The notes below the pieces were generated by a model. It did not search any database. It worked only from the letters and a program-made list of their open reading frames with translations, and was not told where the DNA came from. From positions 1 to 64,000 of the forward strand of contig NZ_VUNG01000017.1 of assembly GCF_009695775.1 (NCBI RefSeq): 64,000 bases of DNA, written 5' to 3'. This DNA comes from Hallella mizrahii (GTDB lineage Bacteria; Bacteroidota; Bacteroidia; Bacteroidales; Bacteroidaceae). Below are positions 1 to 9,705 of this stretch, piece after piece; positions within the stretch are counted from its first letter, which is position 1; each line of letters starts with the position of its first letter. The translations under genes and the position numbers were made by a program.

Positions 1-23
1 CGTTTCTTGTGTACGAACATGAT

Positions 24-56
24 GCAAAGATAGCTTGCGCCACCCAAAAATCCAAA
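24..56 (-). promoter_or_regulatory. Promoter reading out of the left edge
   Basis: Read on the minus strand, a TATCTTTGC -7 element (24-32) lies 20 nt from a TTTG -33 element (53-56). This matches the Bacteroidota housekeeping promoter form. It would drive a minus-strand gene lying left of the window, so that gene is inferred and not seen. Confidence 0.6.
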
Positions 57-128
57 TACAAAGTGTCACTTTATTGATTTTTAATGATTTACGGCCGTTA
101 ACGGCTATTAACGTGGAAAACAGGAAAA

Positions 129-169
129 AGATGACAGTGTAGGGGCGAGCCGTCCCTACACTGTCATCT
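129..169 (-). terminator. Terminator downstream of serS
   Basis: Two perfect 16-nt arms (129-144 and 154-169) enclose a 9-nt loop. On the minus strand the stem is followed by a short T run. It lies downstream of serS and upstream of the next minus-strand promoter, so it most likely ends the serS transcript. Confidence 0.75.
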
Positions 170-208
170 ACAAAACGGGTGTATTAGAATTGTTTATCCA
201 GCATTTCA

Positions 209-240
209 CTCCCCCTCTCCCCTTGGAGAGGGGGTGAGGG
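209..240. repeat. C/G-rich palindromic intergenic repeat
   Basis: A pyrimidine-rich arm of C5TCTCC type is followed at once by its purine-rich complement, and then by a GTGAGG-type repeat. This layout resembles the dispersed palindromic intergenic repeats common in Bacteroidota genomes. It sits between the serS stop codon and the terminator and would fold as a hairpin in the serS mRNA tail. The family assignment is from general recollection only. Confidence 0.45.
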
Positions 241-277
241 GGGTGAGGCTGTAGTGTAAGCTGGTGAGCCTGTTCTT

Positions 278-1570
278 TTACTCGAAGTTCTTATCGTCGA
301 GCATCTCAAAGCCGCAGTAAGGCACGAGTGCTTTCGGCACGCGGATGCCCTCGGGCGTCTGATTGTTCTCAATGATGGCGGCAACGATACGCGGCAGTGC
401 CAAAGCAGAACCGTTGAGCGTGTGGCAGAGCTCCGTCTTCTTGGTGTCGGCACGACGGAAACGGCAGTGCAGACGGTTGGCCTGATAGCTCTCGAAGTTT
501 GAAACAGAGCTGACCTCGAGCCAACGCTTCTGTGCGCCACTCCATACTTCAAAGTCGTAGCAGATAGAGGAAGTGAAACTCATGTCACCACCGCACAGGC
601 GGAGGATGTGATAAGGCAGTTCGAGTTTCTGTACAAGACCCTCGACATGAGCGAGCATCTCGTCAAGACTCTGGTAAGAGTGCTCCGGCGTGTCGATGCG
701 AACGATCTCAACCTTGTCGAACTGATGCAGGCGGTTCAAGCCACGAACATCCTTGCCATAGGAGCCAGCCTCACGGCGGAAGCAGGCAGAATAAGCGCAA
801 CGCTTGATAGGCAGATCCTTTTCGTCGAGGATCTCATCGCGGAAGATGTTGGTCACAGGCACTTCGGCAGTAGGAATGAGATAGAGGTTGTCGAGATTGC
901 AGTGGTACATCTGTCCCTCCTTATCAGGCAGCTGACCCGTGCCGTAACCGGATGCCTCGTTGACAACATACGGCGGCTGGACCTCGAGATAGCCGGCCTT
1001 GCGGGCCTCATCGAGGAAGAAAGCCTCCAAAGCACGCTGGAAGCGGGCCATCTTGCCCACATAGATCGGGAAGCCGGCACCCGTGATCTTCACACCCATG
1101 TCGAAGTCTACAAGGTGATATTTCTTGAGCAGATCCCAGTGGCACAGTGCGTCGTCGCCGAGATTTGGCATTGGACCGCCCTCCTTGACGACAACATTGT
1201 CGTTGGCATCCTTGCCTTCAGGTACAAGATCGTTGGGGATATTTGGGATCTGGAGCAGTTCGTTGGTCATGTCGGCCTGAGCCTTGTCCATGATCTCCTG
1301 CAGTGCCTTGTCGGCAGCCTTGAGCTCAGCCACCTCTGCTTTGACCTTCTCGGCCTCGTCCTTCTTGCCTTCCATCATCAGGCCGCCGATCTGCTTTGAC
1401 AGCTGATTCTGGTGCTGCTTGTTGCTGTCCAGCTTCTGCTGGCTCTCGCGGCGCAGCTTGTCATACTCCAATACTTTTTCAATAGCTTCGCGGGCTCCGG
1501 CGAAATGTTTCTTCTCCAAGCCCTTGATCACGCGTTCAGTTTCCTCACTGATGAGTTTAAGTGTAAGCAT
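278..1570 (-). CDS. serS: Seryl-tRNA synthetase
   Basis: This class II aminoacyl-tRNA synthetase charges tRNA-Ser with serine in the cytoplasm. The 430-residue length is normal. The N-terminal third is a Lys/Glu/Gln-rich coiled-coil arm (about residues 30-100) that grips the tRNA. The catalytic core shows motif 2 (FRREAGSYGKD) and motif 3 (NGSALALPR) of the seryl enzyme. The start MLTLKLI is the usual N terminus for the family and lies about 35 nt downstream of a good promoter. It is transcribed alone, with a terminator at 129-169. Confidence 0.97.
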   Translation of the reverse strand: MLTLKLISEETERVIKGLEKKHFAGAREAIEKVLEYDKLRRESQQKLDSNKQHQNQLSKQIGGLMMEGKKDEAEKVKAEVAELKAADKALQEIMDKAQADMTNELLQIPNIPNDLVPEGKDANDNVVVKEGGPMPNLGDDALCHWDLLKKYHLVDFDMGVKITGAGFPIYVGKMARFQRALEAFFLDEARKAGYLEVQPPYVVNEASGYGTGQLPDKEGQMYHCNLDNLYLIPTAEVPVTNIFRDEILDEKDLPIKRCAYSACFRREAGSYGKDVRGLNRLHQFDKVEIVRIDTPEHSYQSLDEMLAHVEGLVQKLELPYHILRLCGGDMSFTSSICYDFEVWSGAQKRWLEVSSVSNFESYQANRLHCRFRRADTKKTELCHTLNGSALALPRIVAAIIENNQTPEGIRVPKALVPYCGFEMLDDKNFE

Positions 1571-1604
1571 ATAGCTGTTTATTGATTATATTTCCTTATT
1601 TGGG

Positions 1605-1637
1605 GCAAAAGTACAAAAAAAAACGCTCACGGCAAAA
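1605..1637 (-). promoter_or_regulatory. serS promoter
   Basis: On the minus strand the -7 element TACTTTTGC (1605-1613) and a TTTG -33 element (1634-1637) are 20 nt apart. The transcript would have a leader of about 30 nt before the serS ATG at 1570. Confidence 0.7.
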
Positions 1638-1666
1638 TTTATACGAGAAAACGCTTGCAACACCCG

Positions 1667-1695
1667 TTGATTACAACAAAAAAACGTATCTTTGC
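1667..1695 (+). promoter_or_regulatory. Promoter of the DUF3943 gene
   Basis: TTGA (1667-1670) and TATCTTTGC (1687-1695) form a Bacteroidota-type promoter with 16-nt spacing, about 70 nt upstream of the ATG at 1769. Confidence 0.6.
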
Positions 1696-1768
1696 AATGA
1701 TACAATATTGAATATGGTAAGATTTGATGGTTTCGACATTTGTATTATAAGATAAAAGAATATAAGAG

Positions 1769-4276
1769 ATGGATTACGGAAAAGAGAAAAAGCAACTGGT
1801 CCACCATGCGTTATGGGGACTTTTGTTGGCCATCGGATGGGTCTGGATCTGTCCCTCACAGGCTCAGACGCCCAAAGGTCACCGGCTGCCTAACGTGGCT
1901 GTCGGCATTCACCACCATCATCCCGACTCTACACTCTGCTCCCCGCTGAATATAGGACTTCTCAGCGAGGTCGACACGCTTCACGGTTTCCAATACGGCA
2001 TGTTTCTCGGTGCTGTGCGCGGGCGGGCCGACGGTTTCATGCTCGCAACCCTTGCCAATGTGGCTCACGCCTTCAATGGGGTACAGATCGCCAGTTTCAA
2101 CAACATCGTCTTCACGCCGATGAAAGGCATTCAGATCAGCCCCATCACCAACATCGCCATGGGCGTCAGACAAGGAATGCAGTTCTCTTCCATCGCAAAC
2201 ATCAGCTCCGGAAAGATGAGAGGACTGCAACTCAGCACCTATAACTATGCCGACACGCTGCGGGGAACGCAAATCGGTATCCTCAACGTGGCGCAGAGCC
2301 ATCCGAGGGGCGTACAGATAGGACTGTTCAACTACACGCGAGACCCGGAAGCACGCAAGATCGGACTCATCAACATCAACCCACAGACACGCATCGACGT
2401 GATGCCGTATGTCGGAACCTCCACCCGTCTGAACCTCGCCCTGCGCTTCCGCAATCCCCACACCTACACGATGGTCGGCATAGGCTCTCACTTCCTGGGA
2501 CTCGACGAGGACTTCTCGGGCGAGCTCTTCTACCGCATGGGACGATACTGGGGCATTGCACCACGATGGACACTCGGTGGAGACATAGGATTCGGACACG
2601 TGGAAACTTTTCAAAACAAAGGCGACACGCCACGGCGTATGTACTCGCTACAGGCACGCCTGACGGCCGACTATGCCATCAACGACAATCTCGGTGCCTT
2701 TGTCGCCGCCGGATACGGCACCACAAGACACTATGGATCGCACACCAACTTCCGTTCACGCCCGATCATCGAGGCAGGACTGGCACTGCGCTATCACCAC
2801 GATCCCGACCATCAGGCTCTTTGGGACGAGGAAAGAAAGCGCGACCGGGAGTTTATGCTCGGCAAGCTGGCACTGACACCGGAAGACAGCCTCTACCGAT
2901 GGAGCGACCCTGACTATACCAAGAAAAGATGGCTGCGCGCGGCGGCAGAGGCGGTTGGCATCAACGTCTTCGTGCATTGCTTCGACCGATTCGTCATGGA
3001 CGAAGACTTTGCGCAGGTTACTTTCAAAAGCATCGCACACAACTGGCACCACGCCTTCGTGTGGGACAACGATCAGTTCTCGACGAACCTCTTTGCACAT
3101 CCTTACCACGGCAACCTCTATTTCAACTCGGCTCGCAGCAACGGACTGAACTTCTGGCAGAGTGCGCCTTACGCTCTTGGAGGAAGTCTGATGTGGGAGT
3201 TCTGCGGTGAAGTGGAGCCACCGGCCATCAACGATGTGCTGGCTACCACCTTCGGCGGCATTTGCATCGGTGAAGTCATGCACCGCGTATCGGCACTCGT
3301 ACTCAACGATCGCTCACGTGGCTTCCGTCGCTTCCTACGAGAGGCGGTTGCTTTCGTCACCAACCCCATGCAAGGGCTCAACAGAATCATCGACGGTGAC
3401 GCGTGGAACGTGCGGCAGGACAAGTACATGTACCACGACTTCAGCCGCATCCCCGTGGAGTTTGCCATGACCGTCGGCGACCGCTATCTCGCTGACCAAG
3501 GCGGTATCTTCCGAGGAGAAAACCAGCCTTACCTGATGTTCGACCTGCACTATGGCGATGCCTTCGACGACAGCAACACGCAGCCCTACGACTTCTTCAC
3601 CCTGAACGCCTGCGCGGGATTCACCGGCAATCAGCCGCTCATCAACAACCTTCACCTGCTCGGTAAACTCTGGAGCCACACCGTATATGACGGAAAACAA
3701 GGAAAGACGATCGTCGGAATATTTCAGCACTTCAACTATTACGACTCGAAACCCGTAAAAAACGGCAGCGACAAGACCCCTTACCGCATATCAGAAGCAG
3801 CTTCCTTCGGTCCCGGTATGATGTGGCAATTCCCGCAAGTGGGTAATCTCAAGCGGTTGGAACAGGCTGTCTTTGCCGATCTCATCCTACTCGGCGGTAC
3901 GAAGAGCGACTACTACAACGTGATCGACCGCGACTATAACATGGGATCGGGATTCAGTCTCAAGTCCAAGACCCAAATGGTCTTCCCTCGCCTCGGCTAC
4001 TTCTCGCTGCTTGTGGACTATTACCACATCTATACATGGAAAGGATATGAGGGTAAAGACCTGGAGCACACCAATCCTCTCTACCTCAACGCGCAAGGCG
4101 ACAAAGGCGACGCGCAGTTGCTGGTCTTCAACCCTCGCTTTGTATTCCAACTGAGAAACAACTTCGGCATCGAGTGGCAAGGGGCTTACTATGGCAGATA
4201 TACCTATTATAGCTATCACCCCAGCGTCAGGGCTCATACCTTCGAAACCAGACTGGGACTGCTCTACAGATTTTAG
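1769..4276 (+). CDS. Outer-membrane protein: GxQIG repeats fused to DUF3943
   Basis: This 835-residue exported protein has an N-terminal signal segment (about residues 14-32, ending in SQAQ). Residues 60-200 hold repeated short units of the form G-x-Q-I/L-G/S (GVQIASFN, GIQISPI, GTQIGIL, GVQIGLFN), like the LA_2272-type surface repeats. Residues 215-320 look like beta-barrel strands. From about residue 385 the protein matches the DUF3943 family (NWHHAFVWDNDQF, HPYHGNLYFN). It ends in a terminal Phe after alternating aromatic strands, as expected of an outer-membrane beta-barrel. The function is unknown. It has its own promoter, and a bidirectional hairpin separates it from the converging neighbour. 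Confidence 0.75.
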   Translation: MDYGKEKKQLVHHALWGLLLAIGWVWICPSQAQTPKGHRLPNVAVGIHHHHPDSTLCSPLNIGLLSEVDTLHGFQYGMFLGAVRGRADGFMLATLANVAHAFNGVQIASFNNIVFTPMKGIQISPITNIAMGVRQGMQFSSIANISSGKMRGLQLSTYNYADTLRGTQIGILNVAQSHPRGVQIGLFNYTRDPEARKIGLININPQTRIDVMPYVGTSTRLNLALRFRNPHTYTMVGIGSHFLGLDEDFSGELFYRMGRYWGIAPRWTLGGDIGFGHVETFQNKGDTPRRMYSLQARLTADYAINDNLGAFVAAGYGTTRHYGSHTNFRSRPIIEAGLALRYHHDPDHQALWDEERKRDREFMLGKLALTPEDSLYRWSDPDYTKKRWLRAAAEAVGINVFVHCFDRFVMDEDFAQVTFKSIAHNWHHAFVWDNDQFSTNLFAHPYHGNLYFNSARSNGLNFWQSAPYALGGSLMWEFCGEVEPPAINDVLATTFGGICIGEVMHRVSALVLNDRSRGFRRFLREAVAFVTNPMQGLNRIIDGDAWNVRQDKYMYHDFSRIPVEFAMTVGDRYLADQGGIFRGENQPYLMFDLHYGDAFDDSNTQPYDFFTLNACAGFTGNQPLINNLHLLGKLWSHTVYDGKQGKTIVGIFQHFNYYDSKPVKNGSDKTPYRISEAASFGPGMMWQFPQVGNLKRLEQAVFADLILLGGTKSDYYNVIDRDYNMGSGFSLKSKTQMVFPRLGYFSLLVDYYHIYTWKGYEGKDLEHTNPLYLNAQGDKGDAQLLVFNPRFVFQLRNNFGIEWQGAYYGRYTYYSYHPSVRAHTFETRLGLLYRF

Positions 4277-4302
4277 CAGAAGAGCAAAGGCCTGAAAACA
4301 AA

Positions 4303-4339
4303 CATCGGGTGAGCCGCCATCATTGCTGCTCACCCGATG
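4303..4339. terminator. Bidirectional terminator
   Basis: A perfect 12-bp stem (4303-4314 with 4328-4339) sits between two converging genes. An A-rich left flank gives a U-rich tail on the minus strand, so it probably serves the DUF3078 gene at least. Confidence 0.7.
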
Positions 4340-4404
4340 CTTATTGATAACGAAAGGGTAAAAGCCGACTGCTGCTTCAGCAAAGCATCCTTTCGATAAA
4401 TCGA

Positions 4405-5697
4405 TTAGAAATCATAGGAAAAGCCGAAGGACACAAACTCGTTGAGCATCCAATAGCCAAAACTCTTGTCGCGATTCACACCGTCGTCGAAGCGGGGATA
4501 GGCATAGACCTTGGCCGAGATATAGCGGTTGAACGAGAAGGTGAACGTGTTCTCCCACTCCAGCTCTGAACGCTTATACGTGGTATAGCCGTAGAGACGG
4601 GTCTGCCACATGAAGTTGTCCCAAATCTTCCACTTCAAGTCACACGTAAACTGCGAGCCATAGTCGTGAAGAGTGTGGTGCCCTTCCTCAAGTCCATTGG
4701 CCTGGGCAAGGCTTTGGCGACCTACATACTTGAGGTTATAAGCGATTGGAGCCAAGTGGATGGAACCCGTCAGACGGTTCTTCAAAGCACTGACATTATA
4801 GTCCATACCGAGCGAGACATTGAAGTTGAAAGGACTCATAAAGTCAGATTTCACCCTCGGAGAATTGGTATCGTACTTCCGCAGAAACTGTGTTGTGGCG
4901 ATCACTTGGAAAGTATAGTACCAGTGCTTCGTGGCTTGCAAGCCGAGCTTACCGGTATATCGAAGAAGATCCTCTGTACTCTTGGCCTTGTGGAGCGAGT
5001 CTCCTTTAGTCGTCTGTATACCTAACTTCATCTCCAACTTATTGTCCCAACGCAACTTCTGCTTGTTGTCGTAATGTGCCTCAAGCGTCAGTGAGCCCAC
5101 AGCGGAATAGTTTCCCTCGCCCCCTTTATACCAGTTGGGTGAGATATAGCTCTGAAGAAACTGTAAGTAATAATCGCCGCCGAAAGTCCAGAAATTGGGT
5201 TTAAACACCACCATATCCATGGGCACATACTCCGGTTCCTCCGGTTTGGTAGGCTTGACAACAGTTGCCGGATGCTCCGTAATCGTCGTGGGTCTGAGCA
5301 CGGGACCTGTTTTTTCCAAGTCGCGCTGCGTTGTCTTCACCGCTCCCGGACGATGAAGATAAACCCAGAGCAGCGACGCGTCGGTAGGCGTCAGCGTCCC
5401 GTCGAGAGAGAAAGCGCGATGAGCAACACCTCGATAGAATGTCATCGGGAGAAACAACGGTGCAGTGGTGCTCTCATACAAGGGCCGCGAAGCCTTCACA
5501 CTGTCGCGAAAGAGTGAGTCAGAAAACAAACGCAAAGAGTCCATATAGACCGTCACCAACTTGCCTCGACCCTGCAACAGCGCATGACGATAGGCCACTG
5601 AACGCGCAGCCGCCGGCATGGCAGACGACAGTATCAGAGCGATTATCAACAAGCAAACCGCCGGGCGGAACAGATTATGACTTTCTCTATGCGACAT
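4405..5697 (-). CDS. DUF3078 outer-membrane protein
   Basis: This 430-residue secreted protein has a clear signal peptide (SHRESHNLFRPAVC, then a hydrophobic run ending SAMPAAARS). The C-terminal two thirds consist of aromatic amphipathic strands (PNFWTFGGDYYLQFLQ, NWYKGGEGNYS) typical of DUF3078, a Bacteroidota beta-barrel family of unknown function. It ends in Phe. The frame stays open to 5790, but a -7 element lies inside that extension (5750-5758). I therefore place the start at the ATG at 5697, which has AGAAGGAG about 11 nt upstream. It is divergent from pyrG. Confidence 0.75.
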   Translation of the reverse strand: MSHRESHNLFRPAVCLLIIALILSSAMPAAARSVAYRHALLQGRGKLVTVYMDSLRLFSDSLFRDSVKASRPLYESTTAPLFLPMTFYRGVAHRAFSLDGTLTPTDASLLWVYLHRPGAVKTTQRDLEKTGPVLRPTTITEHPATVVKPTKPEEPEYVPMDMVVFKPNFWTFGGDYYLQFLQSYISPNWYKGGEGNYSAVGSLTLEAHYDNKQKLRWDNKLEMKLGIQTTKGDSLHKAKSTEDLLRYTGKLGLQATKHWYYTFQVIATTQFLRKYDTNSPRVKSDFMSPFNFNVSLGMDYNVSALKNRLTGSIHLAPIAYNLKYVGRQSLAQANGLEEGHHTLHDYGSQFTCDLKWKIWDNFMWQTRLYGYTTYKRSELEWENTFTFSFNRYISAKVYAYPRFDDGVNRDKSFGYWMLNEFVSFGFSYDF

Positions 5698-5749
5698 CGT
5701 TTCTTCAACTCCTTCTTTCTTTAATGATTCGTTATATTGTCTTAACGTT

Positions 5750-5758
5750 GCAAAGATA
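5750..5758 (-). promoter_or_regulatory. -7 element for the DUF3078 gene
   Basis: TATCTTTGC on the minus strand is a consensus-type -7 box 53 nt upstream of the chosen ATG. No good TTTG is visible at the -33 position. The box decides the start codon of the gene downstream. Confidence 0.55.
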
Positions 5759-5777
5759 ACAATAATTTTTGTTTTTG

Positions 5778-7487
<1,710 letters not shown>

Positions 7488-7520
7488 GTACTGAGAAGAA
7501 GTGCGTGTAACACTTCATAC

Positions 7521-7579
7521 ATCAAGAATTAGAGAAGGAGAGAATCAGAAGATGGTTCTATAATTCTCTAATTCTTGAT
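7521..7579 (+). other. Perfect 16-bp inverted repeat between pyrG and yidC
   Basis: The arms 7521-7536 and 7564-7579 are exact reverse complements around a 27-nt loop. No T run follows, so it is not a typical intrinsic terminator. It may be a processing or stability element between the two cistrons, or a partial terminator. Confidence 0.6.
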
Positions 7580-7629
7580 CTCCTTTTGAACTAAACATGA
7601 TTCGGGTCAAAACCCGAGAGAATAGATTT

Positions 7630-9546
7630 ATGGATAAGAACAACATTATCGGCTTCGTGCTCATCGCGCTTGTGCTTATCGGCTACAGCTGGTACGCGAA
7701 GCCATCTAAAGAGCAGGAGCGTGCACAATTTGTGCAAGACTCCATCGCACAGGCCAAGCGACAGCAGGCTGAGCAGAACGCCAAGACGGCTGCCTTCAAC
7801 CGCCAGCAGGCTGCCAAGCAGAAGATCGCGGCGGACACCACAGCCCTCTTCCACGCTGCCCTGACCGGACAAGCCAAGGACATCGTGCTGAAAAACAGCA
7901 AAGTCGCTGTCACGCTGTCTACCAAAGGTGCCACTGTCACCAAGGCGATCATCAACAACTATAAGGACAACATCACTGAGGCAAACCACGTCACCCTCTT
8001 CCAGGGCAAGGATCAGAGCCTCACCTACACCATGGCTGCCAAGGAGATCAACATCTCCACTGCCGACCTCTACTTCGTGCCTTCCAATGTGACAGACTCT
8101 ACTGTCACCTTCACAGCTACCGCTGCTCCAGGCAAGACCGTCACGCTGGCATACCGCCTCGGCAAAGACTATATGCTCCACATGCAGATGGCTGTCAAAG
8201 GCATGGAGGGACTCTTCGCGCCAGGCACCAGCACAATGGACGTGAACTGGAAAGACAAGTGCCGTCAGCAGGAGAAAGGCTTCAACTTCGAGAACCGCTA
8301 CGCTACCCTCACCTACCATAATGTGGAAGGTGGTACCGACAAGCTGAGCGAGACATCGCAGAAGATCGACGAGGACATCGAGGACAGCATAGACTGGGTG
8401 GCCTTTAAAAATCAGTTCTTCTCCGCCGTGATGATTGCCAAGAACAACTTCCAGGGTCACTCCCTGATGACGTCCATCCCGCAGGAGAAAGGCTCTGGAT
8501 ACCTCAAGCAATACGAGGCTAAGATGAAGACTTTCTTCGACCCGAGTGGTAAGACACCGTCGGAGTTCGAGTTTTACTTCGGTCCTAACGACTTCCGCCT
8601 GCTGCAAAAGGTGGAGAAGGAAAGTACTTTTGGCCACGATCTGCAGATGCAGCGTCTCGTCTACTTGGGATGGCCGCTCTTCCGGATCATCAACCGCTGG
8701 TTCACAATCTACGTGTTCAGCTGGCTGAGCAAATGGTTCCCCATGGGCGTAGTGCTGATTCTCATCACCCTGCTCCTGAAGGTGATCACCTATCCGATGG
8801 TGAAAAAGAGCTATATGAGTTCCGCCAAGATGCGCGTGCTCAAGCCGAAGCTCGACGAGGCAACCAAGCAATACGATAAGCCCGAGGATGCTATGCAGAA
8901 GCAACAGGCTATGATGGCAGAGTACGCCAAGTACGGTGTATCCCCACTCTCCGGCTGTCTGCCGATGCTCATACAGATGCCGATCTGGATTGCAATGTTC
9001 AACTTTGTGCCTAACGCCATAGAGTTGCGTGGTCAGAGCTTCCTTTGGATGCACGACCTCTCGACGTATGACCCGATCATCCAATGGCACAGCAACATTT
9101 GGCTCATCGGCGATCACCTGAGTCTGACCTGTATTCTCTTCTGCGGTGCCCAGATCATCTACTCTTGGTTTACCATGCAGTTGCAGAAAGATCAGATGGT
9201 CGGTCAGCAAGCCGAACAGATGAAGGCCATGCAATGGATGATGTATCTCATGCCACTGATGTTCTTCTTTATGTTCAACGACTACTCTTCAGGTCTGAAC
9301 TTCTACTATTTCGTCTCGCTGATCATGTCGGCCGGCATCATGTTCGTGCTGCGCAAGACCACCAACGACGAGAAGCTGCTGGCTATCCTTGAGGCTCGCT
9401 ACAAAGAGAACCAGGCTAACCCACAGAAGAAGATGAAGGGTATGATGGCACGTATGCAGGCTCTCCAGGAAATGCAGCAAAAGCAGATGGAGGAGAACCG
9501 CCGCCGCCAGGAAGAACTGAAAAACAAAAGAAACGGAAAGAAATAG
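7630..9546 (+). CDS. yidC: Membrane protein insertase YidC
   Basis: YidC inserts and folds inner-membrane proteins, alone or with SecYEG. This 638-residue protein has an N-terminal membrane anchor (IIGFVLIALVLIGYSW), a large periplasmic beta-domain and a C-terminal five-helix core containing the PMLIQMPIWIAMFNF signature. The C-terminal tail is Lys/Arg/Gln-rich and could contact ribosomes. The start is taken at ATG 7630 (MDKNNIIGF). An in-frame ATG at 7597 would add 11 polar residues not expected in the family. It follows pyrG across a strong hairpin. Confidence 0.96.
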   Translation: MDKNNIIGFVLIALVLIGYSWYAKPSKEQERAQFVQDSIAQAKRQQAEQNAKTAAFNRQQAAKQKIAADTTALFHAALTGQAKDIVLKNSKVAVTLSTKGATVTKAIINNYKDNITEANHVTLFQGKDQSLTYTMAAKEINISTADLYFVPSNVTDSTVTFTATAAPGKTVTLAYRLGKDYMLHMQMAVKGMEGLFAPGTSTMDVNWKDKCRQQEKGFNFENRYATLTYHNVEGGTDKLSETSQKIDEDIEDSIDWVAFKNQFFSAVMIAKNNFQGHSLMTSIPQEKGSGYLKQYEAKMKTFFDPSGKTPSEFEFYFGPNDFRLLQKVEKESTFGHDLQMQRLVYLGWPLFRIINRWFTIYVFSWLSKWFPMGVVLILITLLLKVITYPMVKKSYMSSAKMRVLKPKLDEATKQYDKPEDAMQKQQAMMAEYAKYGVSPLSGCLPMLIQMPIWIAMFNFVPNAIELRGQSFLWMHDLSTYDPIIQWHSNIWLIGDHLSLTCILFCGAQIIYSWFTMQLQKDQMVGQQAEQMKAMQWMMYLMPLMFFFMFNDYSSGLNFYYFVSLIMSAGIMFVLRKTTNDEKLLAILEARYKENQANPQKKMKGMMARMQALQEMQQKQMEENRRRQEELKNKRNGKK

Positions 9547-9562
9547 TGCCGCTATATATAAT

Positions 9563-9618
9563 AATGAGTAACGAAGAAGATCCCGGCATGAGGCCGGCGT
9601 CCGATATCGTTACTCATT
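9563..9618 (+). terminator. Terminator after yidC
   Basis: A 12-bp perfect stem (9563-9574 with 9607-9618) encloses a second small G/C hairpin and runs into a T stretch. It probably ends the pyrG-yidC transcript. Confidence 0.75.
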
Positions 9619-9705
9619 TTTCACGAAGCAGCCTGCTGCTTGGAAATCATATACTGACTTGAGAAAAGCAGGAAACTACTTCTTTCCTACATACAACTTA
9701 CTCCC

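Noticed and set aside
7591..9234. 547-codon open frame on the minus strand across yidC
   Set aside because: It lies fully antisense to the clear yidC gene. It is a by-product of the strong C-ending codon bias and its product has no family resemblance.
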